Shown: positions 16,533 to 25,799, counted from the stretch's first letter. The stretch: 64,000 nucleotides of DNA from Streptomyces buecherae (GCF_014295035.1 NZ_CP060404.1:7480501-7544500), one strand, 5' to 3'. Notes: generated by a model from the letters alone, not told the origin. Numbers and translations: made by a program.

Positions 16533-17915
16533 ATGAGCGCGCGCCCGACCCCGATGACGGCGACCCCCAGGGGCGTGCTCGCCGCCCGCCGCGCCACCCA
16601 CCGCTCCGCAACGGGCGCCCCGCCGCCGCACGCTGACACCCCCTCGCACGCCTTCGCCGTCGGCCCGCGCTCCGCGCCGCCGCCCCGTACGGACAGTCGG
16701 CGCCTGCTCGCGCTCGCCGCGCGCCTGGCCGCCGCCGTCGACGCGACGGCGCGGGAGGCGGCGGTGGCGAGGTTCTGGGCCGAGGTGGAGGCGGTGGGCG
16801 CCCCGCTGGTCGAGCCCGTCGACCGCGACCCCCACCACCGGAACGTCACCTTCGTATGGCGCGACGCCGACGCCCGCGCGGTGCTGCTGTGCGCCGACTG
16901 GTCGCCCGGCCCGGCCGGGGCGACCGGGCGGATGCGCCGCCTGCCGGGCACCGACGTCTGGTACCTGTCCCGCCACCTGCGCGCCGACCACCGCGGCACC
17001 TACCGCATCGCCCGGTACGGCGCCACGGACCCCGATCCCGGGCCCGCCGGGCTGGCCGCGCGCGCCGTACCCGACCCGCTCAACCTCCGCCCCATACCCG
17101 GGCGTCGGTACGCGCGGCCCGGCTCGGTCGTCGAGCTGCCGCACGCCCCCGCCCCGCCCTGGGCCGACGCCCCGGACGACGTACCCTCCGGCAGCTTGCG
17201 GCGGCACCGGCTCGGCAGCCGCGCCCTCGCCGTCGAGCGCGACGTGTGGGTGTACGAGCCGCCGGGGCCGCTGCCCGAGGAGACCGACGTGGTGGTGCTG
17301 CTCGACGGCGACATGTGGTTCGGCCAACTCGGCTTCGGGTCCGTGCTCGACCGACTCATCGCCGTCGGCCTGCTGCCTCCGCTGGTCGTACTCGCGCCAC
17401 ACTCCCGGGACCGAGCGGACGAGGCCAGCCGGCCCCGGGAGTGCGGCGGCCAGGACGCCCACGTCACCTTCCTGGCAACGGAGTTGCTGCCGTGGGCCGC
17501 CGCCCGCTGGCCGATCACCTACGACCCGGCCCGCACCGTCGTCGCCGGCCAGGGGCTCGGCGGTGTGAGCGCGCTGTACGCCGGCTACGCCGCGCCCATG
17601 CGGTTCGGCAACGTGCTGGCCCAGTCCGCCGCGCTGCCCTGGCACCCGGCGGGCGAGCCCGAGGCGGACGCGGACCCGGTGCCCTGGATCACGCGCCGGT
17701 ACGCCGACGGCGCCCCACGCGAGCTGCGACTCCACCTCGACGTCGGGCTGTACGAGGGGCGGCTGCTGGAACTCACCCGTGGCCTACGGGCGGCGCTGCG
17801 AGCCCGGGACTACCCGGTGACGGGCACCGAGTTCAGCGGCGGCCACGACTACGCCTGCTGGCGGGGCGCCCTCGCCGACGGGCTGATCACCCTGCTCGGC
17901 GCCCGCCCCCGCTGA
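16533..17915 (+). CDS. Enterochelin-esterase (Fes)-like protein lacking the nucleophilic serine
   Basis: A 460-residue protein with the Fes layout: an N-terminal beta-domain (about residues 60-200, including VTFVWRDADARAVLL) and a C-terminal esterase-D-like alpha/beta hydrolase. Fes enzymes hydrolyse imported ferric tri-lactone siderophores to release iron. The hydrolase part is recognisable from LLDGDMWFGQ, ELLPWAAARWPI and the His-loop SGGHDYACWRGAL. The nucleophile elbow, however, reads VVAGQGLGGVSALYAGY where Fes has GQSFGG, so the catalytic Ser is Gly at residue 341. ATG 16533 has GGGAG seven bases upstream; in-frame starts further up at 16299, 16329 and 16392 are possible. The iron box upstream supports iron-regulated expression. 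No siderophore synthase or transporter is adjacent. Confidence 0.85.
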   Translation: MSARPTPMTATPRGVLAARRATHRSATGAPPPHADTPSHAFAVGPRSAPPPRTDSRRLLALAARLAAAVDATAREAAVARFWAEVEAVGAPLVEPVDRDPHHRNVTFVWRDADARAVLLCADWSPGPAGATGRMRRLPGTDVWYLSRHLRADHRGTYRIARYGATDPDPGPAGLAARAVPDPLNLRPIPGRRYARPGSVVELPHAPAPPWADAPDDVPSGSLRRHRLGSRALAVERDVWVYEPPGPLPEETDVVVLLDGDMWFGQLGFGSVLDRLIAVGLLPPLVVLAPHSRDRADEASRPRECGGQDAHVTFLATELLPWAAARWPITYDPARTVVAGQGLGGVSALYAGYAAPMRFGNVLAQSAALPWHPAGEPEADADPVPWITRRYADGAPRELRLHLDVGLYEGRLLELTRGLRAALRARDYPVTGTEFSGGHDYACWRGALADGLITLLGARPR

Positions 17916-18116
17916 CCCATCGGGCCCGCGCCGCCGCGACCGGCGGGCGCCCGCGCCTCGGGCGCCGCGCCTCGACGGCGCGGCCCGGCCCGCCCCGTGC
18001 GGCGGGCCCCGCCGGCCCCGCGCCGGCCCCACGATCGTGCTCCCCGCGAGCCCGGCGGTCCCAAGGCCCTGCCGTCGGACTCGCGGGGGGCACCCCCGCA
18101 CCCGCGTCGGCGGACA

Positions 18117-18140
18117 CGGGGCGCCCGGCCCGGCGCCCCG
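18117..18140. terminator. Hairpin between convergent genes
   Basis: A 9-bp stem (GGGGCGCC/GGCGCCCC plus a closing C-G) with a 6-nt loop between the Fes-like gene and the D-amino-acid oxidase gene. The rest of 17916-18148 is GC-rich with many small inverted repeats. Confidence 0.6.
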
Positions 18141-18148
18141 GCGCGCGG

Positions 18149-19111
18149 CTACGCCGTCGCCAGCGCCGCCGCCTCGCGGGCGCAGCCCCAGGCCACGGTG
18201 ACGCCCGCGCCGCCGTGCCCGTAGTTGTGCACGCACCGCGCGCCGCCGGGCAACTCCTCCACCGCGAGTCGCACGCGCGGGCGCGCGGGCCGCAGCCCCA
18301 CCCGGTGGTCGACCACGCGCGCCCCGGCCAACTCCGGCCGGGCCCGGGTGCAGCGCGCCACGATCGCCTCGGCCGTCGCGGGGTCGGGCCGCAGCTCCCA
18401 GGCGTGCGCCCGGGCCGTGCCCCCGAGCACCACCCCGTACGGCTGCGGCAGCACGTACAGCGTCTCCGCCGCCACCGGGTCGGCCGCCACCAGCCACTCG
18501 TCGAGCCCCGGGTTCTCCACCACCACGACCTGCCCCTGCACCGGGTGCACCTCGGGGTCGGGCACCAACTCCCGGGCGCCGAGCCCCGAGCAGTTCACCA
18601 CCACCGGCGCCCGTCGCCCCGCCTCCGTGAGCGAGGCCAGCGCCCGGCGCTCCACCGTGCCGCCGGCCGCGACCAGCCGCCGCTCCAGGTACCGCAGGTG
18701 GGTGGGCATGTCGATCAGCGGCACGCGGGCCCGCAGGCCGGTGGCGTACCCCGCCGGCAACTCGGCCGGCGCGGCCGGGCGCAGCCCCGGTACCTCGTCC
18801 GCCCACGCCCCGAGGCCGGCACGGCCCAGGCCGGCGTGGGTGCCGTCGGCGAACCGCACACCCGTCTCGCCCGGGTCGGCGGCCAGGGCGGTCAGCTCGG
18901 CCAGGGAGGCCACCGACCAGCGGCCCGCGGCCTCCGCCGGCTCGATGCGGTACGGCCACCACAGCCCGCCCGCCACCGCCGACGTCGTCTCAGCCGCCGG
19001 GTCCCGACTCCACACGGACACCCCGAACCCACCCTCCGCCAACGTAACGGCGCAGGTCAGGCCGATGACCCCGGAGCCCACCACGATCACGTCGCGCACC
19101 ATGCTCACCAT
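18149..19111 (-). CDS. FAD-dependent D-amino-acid oxidase
   Basis: A 320-residue flavoenzyme that oxidatively deaminates D-amino acids to 2-oxo acids with H2O2. The dinucleotide-binding motif VVGSGVIGLTCAVTLAEGG lies at residues 10-28, the motif GGLWWPYRIEP near 48, and the C-terminal DAO motif VHNYGHGGAGVTVAWG near 295-310 with HRVGLRP before it. The length and motifs match the DAO/DASPO family rather than glycine oxidase. ATG 19111 is preceded by TAGCGT at a six-base distance and no ribosome site, so a leaderless mRNA is likely; a second Met at 19102 is possible. The ABC-F gene diverges from it. Confidence 0.9.
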   Translation of the reverse strand: MVSMVRDVIVVGSGVIGLTCAVTLAEGGFGVSVWSRDPAAETTSAVAGGLWWPYRIEPAEAAGRWSVASLAELTALAADPGETGVRFADGTHAGLGRAGLGAWADEVPGLRPAAPAELPAGYATGLRARVPLIDMPTHLRYLERRLVAAGGTVERRALASLTEAGRRAPVVVNCSGLGARELVPDPEVHPVQGQVVVVENPGLDEWLVAADPVAAETLYVLPQPYGVVLGGTARAHAWELRPDPATAEAIVARCTRARPELAGARVVDHRVGLRPARPRVRLAVEELPGGARCVHNYGHGGAGVTVAWGCAREAAALATA

Positions 19112-19117
19112 GCGCGG

Positions 19118-19123
19118 ACGCTA
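19118..19123 (-). promoter_or_regulatory. Candidate -10 of leaderless promoter (D-amino-acid oxidase)
   Basis: TAGCGT on the minus strand ends six bases before ATG 19111; no Shine-Dalgarno sequence precedes the start. Confidence 0.5.
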
Positions 19124-19256
19124 TCCGCTCGCCGCGCCCCACGCGAGCCCCCACCCGTGACTCGGCTCCCCGCGCGGCCGGCCCGTCGCGCGGCGTGGCG
19201 GCGTGGCGGATATCGGCGAGCGTCCCGCCGCACCCCGCCGTTAGGATCTCCGCCTG

Positions 19257-21074
19257 ATGACTGCCACCCTCGTTGCCAAGAACCTCGCTGCCGGGCACGG
19301 CGACCGCACCCTGTTCTCCGGGCTCGACCTCGTCGTGGGCCCCGGCGACACCATCGGCCTGGTCGGCGCCAACGGAGCGGGGAAGTCCACCCTGCTGCGC
19401 CTCCTCGCGGGGCTGGCCGAGCCCGCGGAGGGAAGCGTCACGCTCAGCCCGCCGCACGGCACCATCGGCTACCTGCCGCAGGAGCACGAGCGGCGGCGTA
19501 CCGGCGGCTCCGATCCGGCCACCGGCGCCGAGACCGTACGCGACTTCCTCGCCCGCCGCACCGGGGTCGCCGCCGCGCAGGCCGCGCTGGACGCCGCCAC
19601 CGAGGCGCTGGCGGCCGAGCGCCCGGGCGCCGACGACGCGTACGCCACCGCGTGGGAGCGCTGGCTCGCGCTCGGCTGCGCCGACCTGGACGAGCGGGCC
19701 GAGAGCGTCACCGCCGGGCTCGGCCTCGCGGTCGGCCTCGACCGGCCGATGACCGCACTCTCCGGCGGCCAGGCGGCCCGCGCCGGACTCGCCTCGTTGC
19801 TGCTCAGCCGGTACGACGTGTTCCTGCTCGACGAGCCCACCAACGACCTGGACCTCGACGGCCTGGGCCGCCTGGAGGACTTCGTCCGCGGGCTGCGCGC
19901 CGGCACCGTCCTGGTCAGTCACGACCGCGAGTTCCTGGCCCGCACGGTCGACAAGGTCCTCGAACTCGACGTCGTCCAGCAGCGGTTCACCCTCTTCGGC
20001 GGCGGCTACACCGCCTACCTGGAGGAGCGCGAGACCGCGCGCCGGCACGCCAGGGAGCGGTACGAGCAGTACGCGCAGACCCGCGCCGGCCTGGAGGAGC
20101 GGGCCCGCACGCAGCGCGCCTGGATGGACAAGGGCGTGCGCAACGCGCGCCGCAAGGCCACCGACGGCGACAAGCTGCTGCGCAACGCGCGCATCGAGAG
20201 CACCGAGAAGCAGGCGGCCAAGGCCCGGCAGACCGAACGACTCCTTGAGCGGCTCGACGAGGTGGAGGAGCCGCGCAAGGAGTGGGAGCTGCGCATGGAG
20301 ATCGCCGCCGCGCCCCGCTCGGGCTCGGTGGTGGCCACCCTGCGCGGGGCCCGCGTGCGGCGCGGAGGCTTCACCTTCGGCCCGGTGGACCTCCAGATCG
20401 ACTGGGCGGACCGGGTGGCCATCGTCGGGGCCAACGGCTCCGGCAAGAGCACCCTGCTCGCCACCCTCCTCGGCCGGCTGCCGCTGGACGAGGGACACGC
20501 CTCCCTGGGCTCCGGCGTGATCGTCGGCGAGGTGGACCAGGCCCGCGCCCAACTCTTCGACGACGGTCCCGACCCGGCCGACGCCCATGACCGACCGGAC
20601 CAGACCGCCGGCGCGGACCGGACCGCCGGTACGGGGCAGGCCGCAGCCGTGGGGCATGCCGAGGCCGTGGGCGACGGGGCGCGGCCGGGGCGCTCGCGCG
20701 CCGCGGACACCCGTACCGGATCGCTCCTGGACACCTTCGGCGCCGTCGCCACCGAACTGGAGCCGGCCGAGGTGCGCACGCTGCTGGCCAAGTTCGGGCT
20801 CAAGGCCGACCACGTGCTGCGCCCGGCGCACACCCTCTCGCCGGGCGAGCGCACCCGCGCCGCCCTGGCCCTGCTCCAGGCCAGGGGCGTGAACCTGCTC
20901 GTGCTCGACGAGCCGACCAACCATCTGGACCTGCCCGCCATCGAGCAACTGGAGTCGGCGCTCGCCTCCTACAACGGCACCCTGCTGCTGGTCACCCACG
21001 ACCGCCGGATGCTGGACGCCGTGCACACCACGCGCCGCGTCGAGGTGGCCGACGGGCAGGTCAGCGAGGTCTGA
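19257..21074 (+). CDS. ABC-F family ATPase
   Basis: A 605-residue soluble protein with two ABC cassettes and no membrane domain; ABC-F proteins act on the ribosome. Domain 1 has Walker A GANGAGKST near residue 37, signature LSGGQAARAGL near 164 and Walker B VFLLDEPTNDLDL. A basic, Arg-rich P-site-tRNA-interaction linker follows (about 245-345). Domain 2 has GANGSGKST, signature LSPGERTRAAL and VLDEPTNHLDL. Between Walker A and the signature of domain 2 lies a low-complexity Asp/Ala/Gly/Thr insert (about 425-490). TAGGAT nine bases upstream of ATG 19257 and no clear ribosome site suggest a very short or absent leader. Antibiotic resistance versus translation-factor role cannot be decided. Confidence 0.92.
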   Translation: MTATLVAKNLAAGHGDRTLFSGLDLVVGPGDTIGLVGANGAGKSTLLRLLAGLAEPAEGSVTLSPPHGTIGYLPQEHERRRTGGSDPATGAETVRDFLARRTGVAAAQAALDAATEALAAERPGADDAYATAWERWLALGCADLDERAESVTAGLGLAVGLDRPMTALSGGQAARAGLASLLLSRYDVFLLDEPTNDLDLDGLGRLEDFVRGLRAGTVLVSHDREFLARTVDKVLELDVVQQRFTLFGGGYTAYLEERETARRHARERYEQYAQTRAGLEERARTQRAWMDKGVRNARRKATDGDKLLRNARIESTEKQAAKARQTERLLERLDEVEEPRKEWELRMEIAAAPRSGSVVATLRGARVRRGGFTFGPVDLQIDWADRVAIVGANGSGKSTLLATLLGRLPLDEGHASLGSGVIVGEVDQARAQLFDDGPDPADAHDRPDQTAGADRTAGTGQAAAVGHAEAVGDGARPGRSRAADTRTGSLLDTFGAVATELEPAEVRTLLAKFGLKADHVLRPAHTLSPGERTRAALALLQARGVNLLVLDEPTNHLDLPAIEQLESALASYNGTLLLVTHDRRMLDAVHTTRRVEVADGQVSEV

Positions 21075-21110
21075 CGGCGGGCCGCGCCATAGCCCGGGCC
21101 GAAGCGTCAG

Positions 21111-21143
21111 CCCCGGGCCCGGGTGTCGCTCCGGGCCGGGGCG
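21111..21143. terminator. GC-rich hairpin between convergent genes
   Basis: CCCCGGGCCCGG pairs with CCGGGCCGGGG (one bulged base) around a short loop between the ABC-F and HD-domain genes. Confidence 0.6.
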
Positions 21144-21195
21144 GCGACGCGGCCCGGGCACCCGGCTCGGCGCGCCCGGATCGGCGGCAGGGGGC

Positions 21196-21840
21196 TCATT
21201 CCGGCCAGGGTGAGTTCTCGATGACGGTGACGAAGTCGCCGCGCTGGAAGCCGGGCACGAAGTGCGCGAGCACGTCGGCCTTCACGTTGCCGAACGTGGT
21301 CTCCGGCTTGGGCGCGATGCCCTCGGTGAACGCCGCCAGGATGCGCCGCTTGAAGTCCGGGCGCGGGTGCAGCGCGGTGATCTCGGCACGGTCGTCCGTG
21401 CTGACGCGCTCGTAGTCGAGGCCCAGCACGTCGTACTCCACCCCCGCGGTGACCAGCGCGACCTCGGGTTCCATGAACTCCGGCACGCCGGGCGTGGTGT
21501 GCAGGGCGATGGCCGTCCACACCCGGCGTACGGCGTCCTCGGGCACCGCGCGGGAGCGCAGGAACCTCGCGGCTTCCTCCGCCCCGTCCACCTCGAAGCG
21601 CCGCCCGCTGGTACGGAACTCCTCGTTCAGGCCCAGGTCGTGGAACATGGCGCCGACGTAGAGCAGCTCGGGGTCGCACTCCAGGCCCCGTTCGCGGCCC
21701 AACAGGCTGCCGAACAGGAACACCCGGCGGGAGTGGTGGTAGATCAGGTCGGAGGTCACCGTGCGCACCAGGTCGGTGGCCTCCCTGGCGAGCGCGCTGT
21801 CGGGCACGGCGATCCCCGCGACGTGCGATGCGTCGGGCAT
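21196..21840 (-). CDS. HD-domain phosphohydrolase-like protein
   Basis: A 214-residue protein of the metal-dependent HD superfamily. The metal ligands are visible as HHSRRVF near residue 36, the doublet HD in GAMFHDLG near 64, and a downstream His in IALHTTPG. This subfamily (often called HD domain-containing or phosphohydrolase) is common in streptomycetes, frequently beside detoxification genes; its substrate is unknown. ATG 21840 has GAGGAG seven bases upstream; the frame is open to 21873. It is convergent with the first ABC-F gene and separated by 287 bases from the second, which lies upstream on the same strand. Confidence 0.87.
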   Translation of the reverse strand: MPDASHVAGIAVPDSALAREATDLVRTVTSDLIYHHSRRVFLFGSLLGRERGLECDPELLYVGAMFHDLGLNEEFRTSGRRFEVDGAEEAARFLRSRAVPEDAVRRVWTAIALHTTPGVPEFMEPEVALVTAGVEYDVLGLDYERVSTDDRAEITALHPRPDFKRRILAAFTEGIAPKPETTFGNVKADVLAHFVPGFQRGDFVTVIENSPWPE

Positions 21841-22127
21841 GGCTGGTCTCCTCGTCCTCGGTTCTGTGGTCATCCCGCCGACCGGTCGCCGGCTCGGTCC
21901 TCAACCCTGCCCGGCACGGACGCCCGTCGCAGGCGGCCGGTCGGTCAGCCCCGGGCCACGGCCCGGCGCCGACCGGCGGCCCGCGTCGCCTGGCGGCCGG
22001 CGAACGGCCAGCGGCGGCGGGCGGAACGCGCCGGCACCAGTGAACCAGCGCGCCCCGCCCGCGTCACCGCACGACCCCGCCCCCGCGCGCCCGCGCCACC
22101 CGGGCGTACGACGGCCGGCGCCCCCGC

Positions 22128-23870
22128 CTACGGCGCCTCGGCCGCCGCAGACGCCGCAGACGCCTCGGACGTGTCGGGCTCCTCGGGTGTGTCGGACGCC
22201 TCCAGCAGGTCGTACACCTCGTCGGCCGCCGTCTCGCGCAGCGCGGTGTCCACGAACAGCCAGCGCGTGACGCCGATCGACTGGAGGAAGGCCAGGTCGT
22301 GGCTGGCGATCAGCAGGGCGCCCTGGAAGGAGTCAAGGGCGCCGCTCAGATGGCGCACGCTGGCCAGGTCGAGGTTGTTGGTCGGCTCGTCCAGCATCAG
22401 CAACTGCGGGGCCGGCGCGGCGAGCATCGTCGCGGCCAGCGCGGCCCGGAAGCGCTCCCCGCCGGACAGGGTCCCGGCCGGCTGCGCGGCACGCGCGCCC
22501 CTGAACAGGAACCGCGCGAGCTGCGAGCGGATCTCCTGGTCGCTGACGCCCAGGGCCATCCGGGCCACGTTCTGCGCGATGCTCAACTCCTCGTCCAGCA
22601 CGTCGAGCCGCTGGGGCAGGAAGCGCAGCGGCACGTGCGCCGTGGCCTCGCCCGACAGCGCCGGCAGCGTCCCGGCGATGGTACGGAGCAGGGTCGTCTT
22701 GCCGGCGCCGTTGCGCCCGACGAGCGCGATCCGCTCGGGTCCGTGCACGTGCAGGTCACCCTCGCGCAGCCGGCCGTACCGGGGCCGCAGCGCGCGCAGG
22801 CTCAGGACCGTGCGGCCGGCCGGCACGGCGGTGTGCGGCAGGCTGACCCGGATCTCGGCGTCGTTACGGAGCGCGTCCGCCGCCTCCTCGCGCCGCTCGC
22901 GCGCCTCGCTGAGCCGCTCCTCGTGCACGCCCCGGAGCTTGTCCGCCGACTCCTGCGCGGAGCGCTTGCGCTCTCCCGCGACGATCCGGGGCGCGCGCCG
23001 CTGGGCGTCCATCTTCTTGCTGTGCCGCTCGCGGCGGGCCACCTTGATCTGCGTCTCCTCCAACTCGCGCTTCTGCTTGCGCACCTGCGCCTCGGCCGCC
23101 CGCAGGGTGCGCTCGGCGGCCTCCTGCTGGGTGGCGAGCGCCTGCTCGTACTGGGCCCAGTTGCCCCCGTACCAGGTCACCGACCCGGAGCGCAGCTCGG
23201 CGATGCGGTCCACGCGCGCCAACAGGTCGCGGTCGTGGCTGACGATCACCAGCACACCGGAGCGCCAGGAGTCGACCGCGTCGTAGAGCCGGCGCCGGGC
23301 GAACAGGTCCAGGTTGTTGGTCGGCTCGTCGAGGAGCAGGATGTCGGGGCGCTCGATGAGCAGCGCGGCCAACCGGAGCAGCACGGTCTCCCCGCCGGAC
23401 AACTGGCCCACCGTACGGTCGAGTTCGATGTCGCCGAGGCCGAGCGGGCCCAGCGTCGCCTGGGTCCGCTCCTCGATGTCCCAGTCGTCGCCGATCGTGT
23501 CGAAGTGCTCCTCGCGCGCGTCACCCGACTCGATGGCGCGCAGCGCGGCGCGCCGCTCGGCGATGCCCAGCGCCTGGTCGACGCGCAGCTCCGTGTCGAG
23601 GGTGATGTTCTGCGGCAGGTAGGCGAGGCTGCCACGCAGGGCCACCGAGCCGCTGGCCGGGCTCAGTTGGCCGGCCAGCAGCCGCAGCAGCGTGGACTTG
23701 CCGGTGCCGTTGCCGCCGACCAGCCCGGTGCGGCCCCGGCCGACGGTGAAGGAGAGCCCGTCGAAGACCGGCGTCCCGTCCGGCCACCGGAACGTCAGGG
23801 CCGAGCAGGTCACGGCGGCGGGGGAGGAGTGGGAGGAAGCGGAGGAAGCGGGGTAAGGAGAATGAGCCAT
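22128..23870 (-). CDS. ABC-F family ATPase, possible antibiotic-resistance type
   Basis: A 580-residue double ABC protein without membrane segments. Domain 1: Walker A GGNGTGKST near residue 48, signature LSGGETVLLRL, Walker B ILLLDEPTNNLDL. The linker (about 225-310) is a long charged coiled coil rich in Arg, Lys, Glu and Gln. Domain 2: GRNGAGKTT, signature LSGGERFRAAL, LLMLDEPTNNLDL. The C-terminus is an acidic Ser/Ala/Glu tail. Start ATG 23870 is the first residue consistent with family length. The leader between it and about 24100 contains a perfect hairpin, which fits the attenuation control known for some ribosome-protecting ABC-F genes. It is a different subfamily from the 19257 gene. 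Confidence 0.9.
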   Translation of the reverse strand: MAHSPYPASSASSHSSPAAVTCSALTFRWPDGTPVFDGLSFTVGRGRTGLVGGNGTGKSTLLRLLAGQLSPASGSVALRGSLAYLPQNITLDTELRVDQALGIAERRAALRAIESGDAREEHFDTIGDDWDIEERTQATLGPLGLGDIELDRTVGQLSGGETVLLRLAALLIERPDILLLDEPTNNLDLFARRRLYDAVDSWRSGVLVIVSHDRDLLARVDRIAELRSGSVTWYGGNWAQYEQALATQQEAAERTLRAAEAQVRKQKRELEETQIKVARRERHSKKMDAQRRAPRIVAGERKRSAQESADKLRGVHEERLSEARERREEAADALRNDAEIRVSLPHTAVPAGRTVLSLRALRPRYGRLREGDLHVHGPERIALVGRNGAGKTTLLRTIAGTLPALSGEATAHVPLRFLPQRLDVLDEELSIAQNVARMALGVSDQEIRSQLARFLFRGARAAQPAGTLSGGERFRAALAATMLAAPAPQLLMLDEPTNNLDLASVRHLSGALDSFQGALLIASHDLAFLQSIGVTRWLFVDTALRETAADEVYDLLEASDTPEEPDTSEASAASAAAEAP

Positions 23871-24047
23871 GGTGATCTCGCAGTCACAAGTGCAGGAACG
23901 GGGGCTTCGTATGCGAGCACCACGCGGCGACCGGGCCGGAACCGGAAGGGGGGAGCGCGGCCGTCCGACGGGTCGGGACGGCTCGGGCACCGAGGTCGCA
24001 TCCGCGCGGACCACGGGCGGCGAGAGAGCCAGCTCAACGTGGTAGGC

Positions 24048-24065
24048 GTACGGCCGGGGCCGTAC
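24048..24065 (-). promoter_or_regulatory. Hairpin in the 5' leader of the ABC-F gene (candidate attenuator)
   Basis: GTACGGCC and GGCCGTAC form an 8-bp perfect stem with a 2-nt loop, about 180 bases upstream of ATG 23870. Attenuator function is inferred from position and from the family's known regulation only. Confidence 0.35.
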
Positions 24066-24118
24066 CGCGCGATGGTCGCGAACCTCAGATGCGCAACGTC
24101 CACCTCAATCGGAGACAA

Positions 24119-24692
24119 CAGGACTCGACCACTGTACCTCGCGGCGGCACACGCCGCCCCGGGCGACCGTGCGGGCCGTCGACTCGTCGCACGACGCGAC
24201 CAACGAACCGGCTAGGGCCCCGCAGGACCGGAAGGCGCTGGCGACGCACCGCCGCCACCTGCGAAGGGCCCCGGTGGGCGACCCGGAGCTGGCCGACCAG
24301 CTCGCCGGGCTCATGGCGCGCGCCACACGCGCGAGCGTCCGACGCGCGGGCGGTGACCGTCGGTGGCTGCCACGCGGGGATCGCGGCCACCGGTGACGGG
24401 GTGACCACCACCGTGCTCCGATGACCGCCCCGCCAGGTCCGTGGGAGGGCTCGCCAGACCAGCCGCGGCCCGCCGCTGAACCCGCCCCGCCACCCGGCGA
24501 GAGCCGTTTGCCGATTCGGCAAAGCCGCTCGCGGTGCCGTCGCCGGGGCCTTGATGATCGAACCCGTGCGCACGGCAGCGGCTCAACGCGTCGCGGCCCC
24601 GCACCGTGCCCGGCGGCGTCGCGCCGTCGTGCCGGTGCGCGCACCCCGCGGCAGCGGGTTCACGTTCCACCCTCTTCGCACCGGAGGCCCCC
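24119..24692. other. Intergenic region without a recognisable gene
   Basis: This gap lies between the divergent ABC-F and epoxide-hydrolase genes. Open frames exist on both strands but have Arg/Pro/Ala-biased shadow-type compositions and no good ribosome sites. It must hold the promoters of both genes; I cannot pick them out with confidence. Confidence 0.5.
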
Positions 24693-25685
24693 ATGGTCCA
24701 GTCCCACCCGTCGCGGCCGGTCACGCATCGGCTCGTACCTTCGCCCGCCGGCCGCACCCACGTCGCGGAGTGCGGCAGCGGACCGCTGGTGCTGCTGGTC
24801 CACGGGTTCCCCGAGTCCTGGTACTCCTGGCGCCACCAACTGCCCGCCCTCGCCGCCGCCGGCTACCGCGCCGTGGCCGTCGACGTACGCGGCTACGGCC
24901 GTTCCAGCAAGCCGTCGACCGTCGAGGAGTACCGCATGGTGGAACTCGTCGCCGACGCCGCCGCCGTCGTGGAGGGGTTGGGCGAGCGGACCGCGGTGAT
25001 CGTGGGGCACGACTGGGGCGCGAACATCGCGGCCTACGCGGCGCTGCTGCGCCCCGACGTCTTCACCGCCGTCGGCATGCTCAGCGTGCCCTACGCGCCA
25101 CGCGGCCCGGTCAAGCCCACCGACGCGTTCGCGGGGATTGGCGGCGACGAGGAGTTCTACGTCAGCTACTTCCAGCGCCCCGGCCGGGCCGAGGCCGAGA
25201 TCGAGCCCGACGTATGGGGCTGGCTCGCCGGGTTCTACGCGGCGCTCTCGGCCGACACCATGCCCCCGGCCGACGCCCCCAGCCCGTACTTCGTCCCGCG
25301 GGGAGGGCGGATGCGGGACCGCTTCCCCGGCGACCGCGCGCCCGCCTGGCTGAGCAGCGCGGACCTGGACACGTACGCCGGCGAGTTCGAGCGCACCGGG
25401 CTGACCGGGGCGCTCTCCCGCTACCGTGCCATCGACCGCGACTGGGCCGACCTCGCCGACTGGGAGGGCGCCCCGATCACCCAGTCCGCCCTGTTCATCG
25501 GCGGCACGCGCGACGCCTCCACCACCTGGATGGCCGACGCCATCGCGGCGTTCGACCGCACGCTGCCCGCCCTGACCGCCTGCCACCTCATCGACGGCTG
25601 CGGCCACTGGGTCCAGCAGGAGCGCCCCGACGAGGTCACCCGCATGCTGCTCGACTGGCTGGGCGCGCTGCCCCCGGTGGACTGA
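24693..25685 (+). CDS. Epoxide hydrolase (alpha/beta hydrolase fold)
   Basis: A 330-residue soluble alpha/beta hydrolase of the epoxide hydrolase/dehalogenase clade. The oxyanion motif is HGFPESWYSWRHQL (residues 37-50), the GYGRSSKP segment is typical of the family, the nucleophile is Asp107 in GHDWGA (Asp rather than Ser, as expected for epoxide hydrolases), and the catalytic His is near 305 in CGHWVQQERPDEV, which matches the family ending. ATG 24693 has GGAGG five bases upstream. The cap region contains Tyr residues that could polarise the epoxide. It is monocistronic and convergent with tex; its physiological substrate is unknown. Confidence 0.92.
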   Translation: MVQSHPSRPVTHRLVPSPAGRTHVAECGSGPLVLLVHGFPESWYSWRHQLPALAAAGYRAVAVDVRGYGRSSKPSTVEEYRMVELVADAAAVVEGLGERTAVIVGHDWGANIAAYAALLRPDVFTAVGMLSVPYAPRGPVKPTDAFAGIGGDEEFYVSYFQRPGRAEAEIEPDVWGWLAGFYAALSADTMPPADAPSPYFVPRGGRMRDRFPGDRAPAWLSSADLDTYAGEFERTGLTGALSRYRAIDRDWADLADWEGAPITQSALFIGGTRDASTTWMADAIAAFDRTLPALTACHLIDGCGHWVQQERPDEVTRMLLDWLGALPPVD

Positions 25686-25754
25686 GGCGACGGCGGGCGC
25701 GGCGGACGTCCGGCCGGCGGGCCTGCCGCTGGGCATCCGCCGCCCGACCCTCCG

Positions 25755-25794
25755 GGCGCGTTCGCGGGAGCGCGAGGGCGCCCGCGAACGCGCC
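25755..25794. terminator. Hairpin terminator between epoxide hydrolase and tex
   Basis: GGCGCGTTCGCGGG pairs perfectly with CCCGCGAACGCGCC over 14 bp (loop 12 nt) between the two convergent genes. Confidence 0.8.
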
Positions 25795-25799
25795 ACCGC

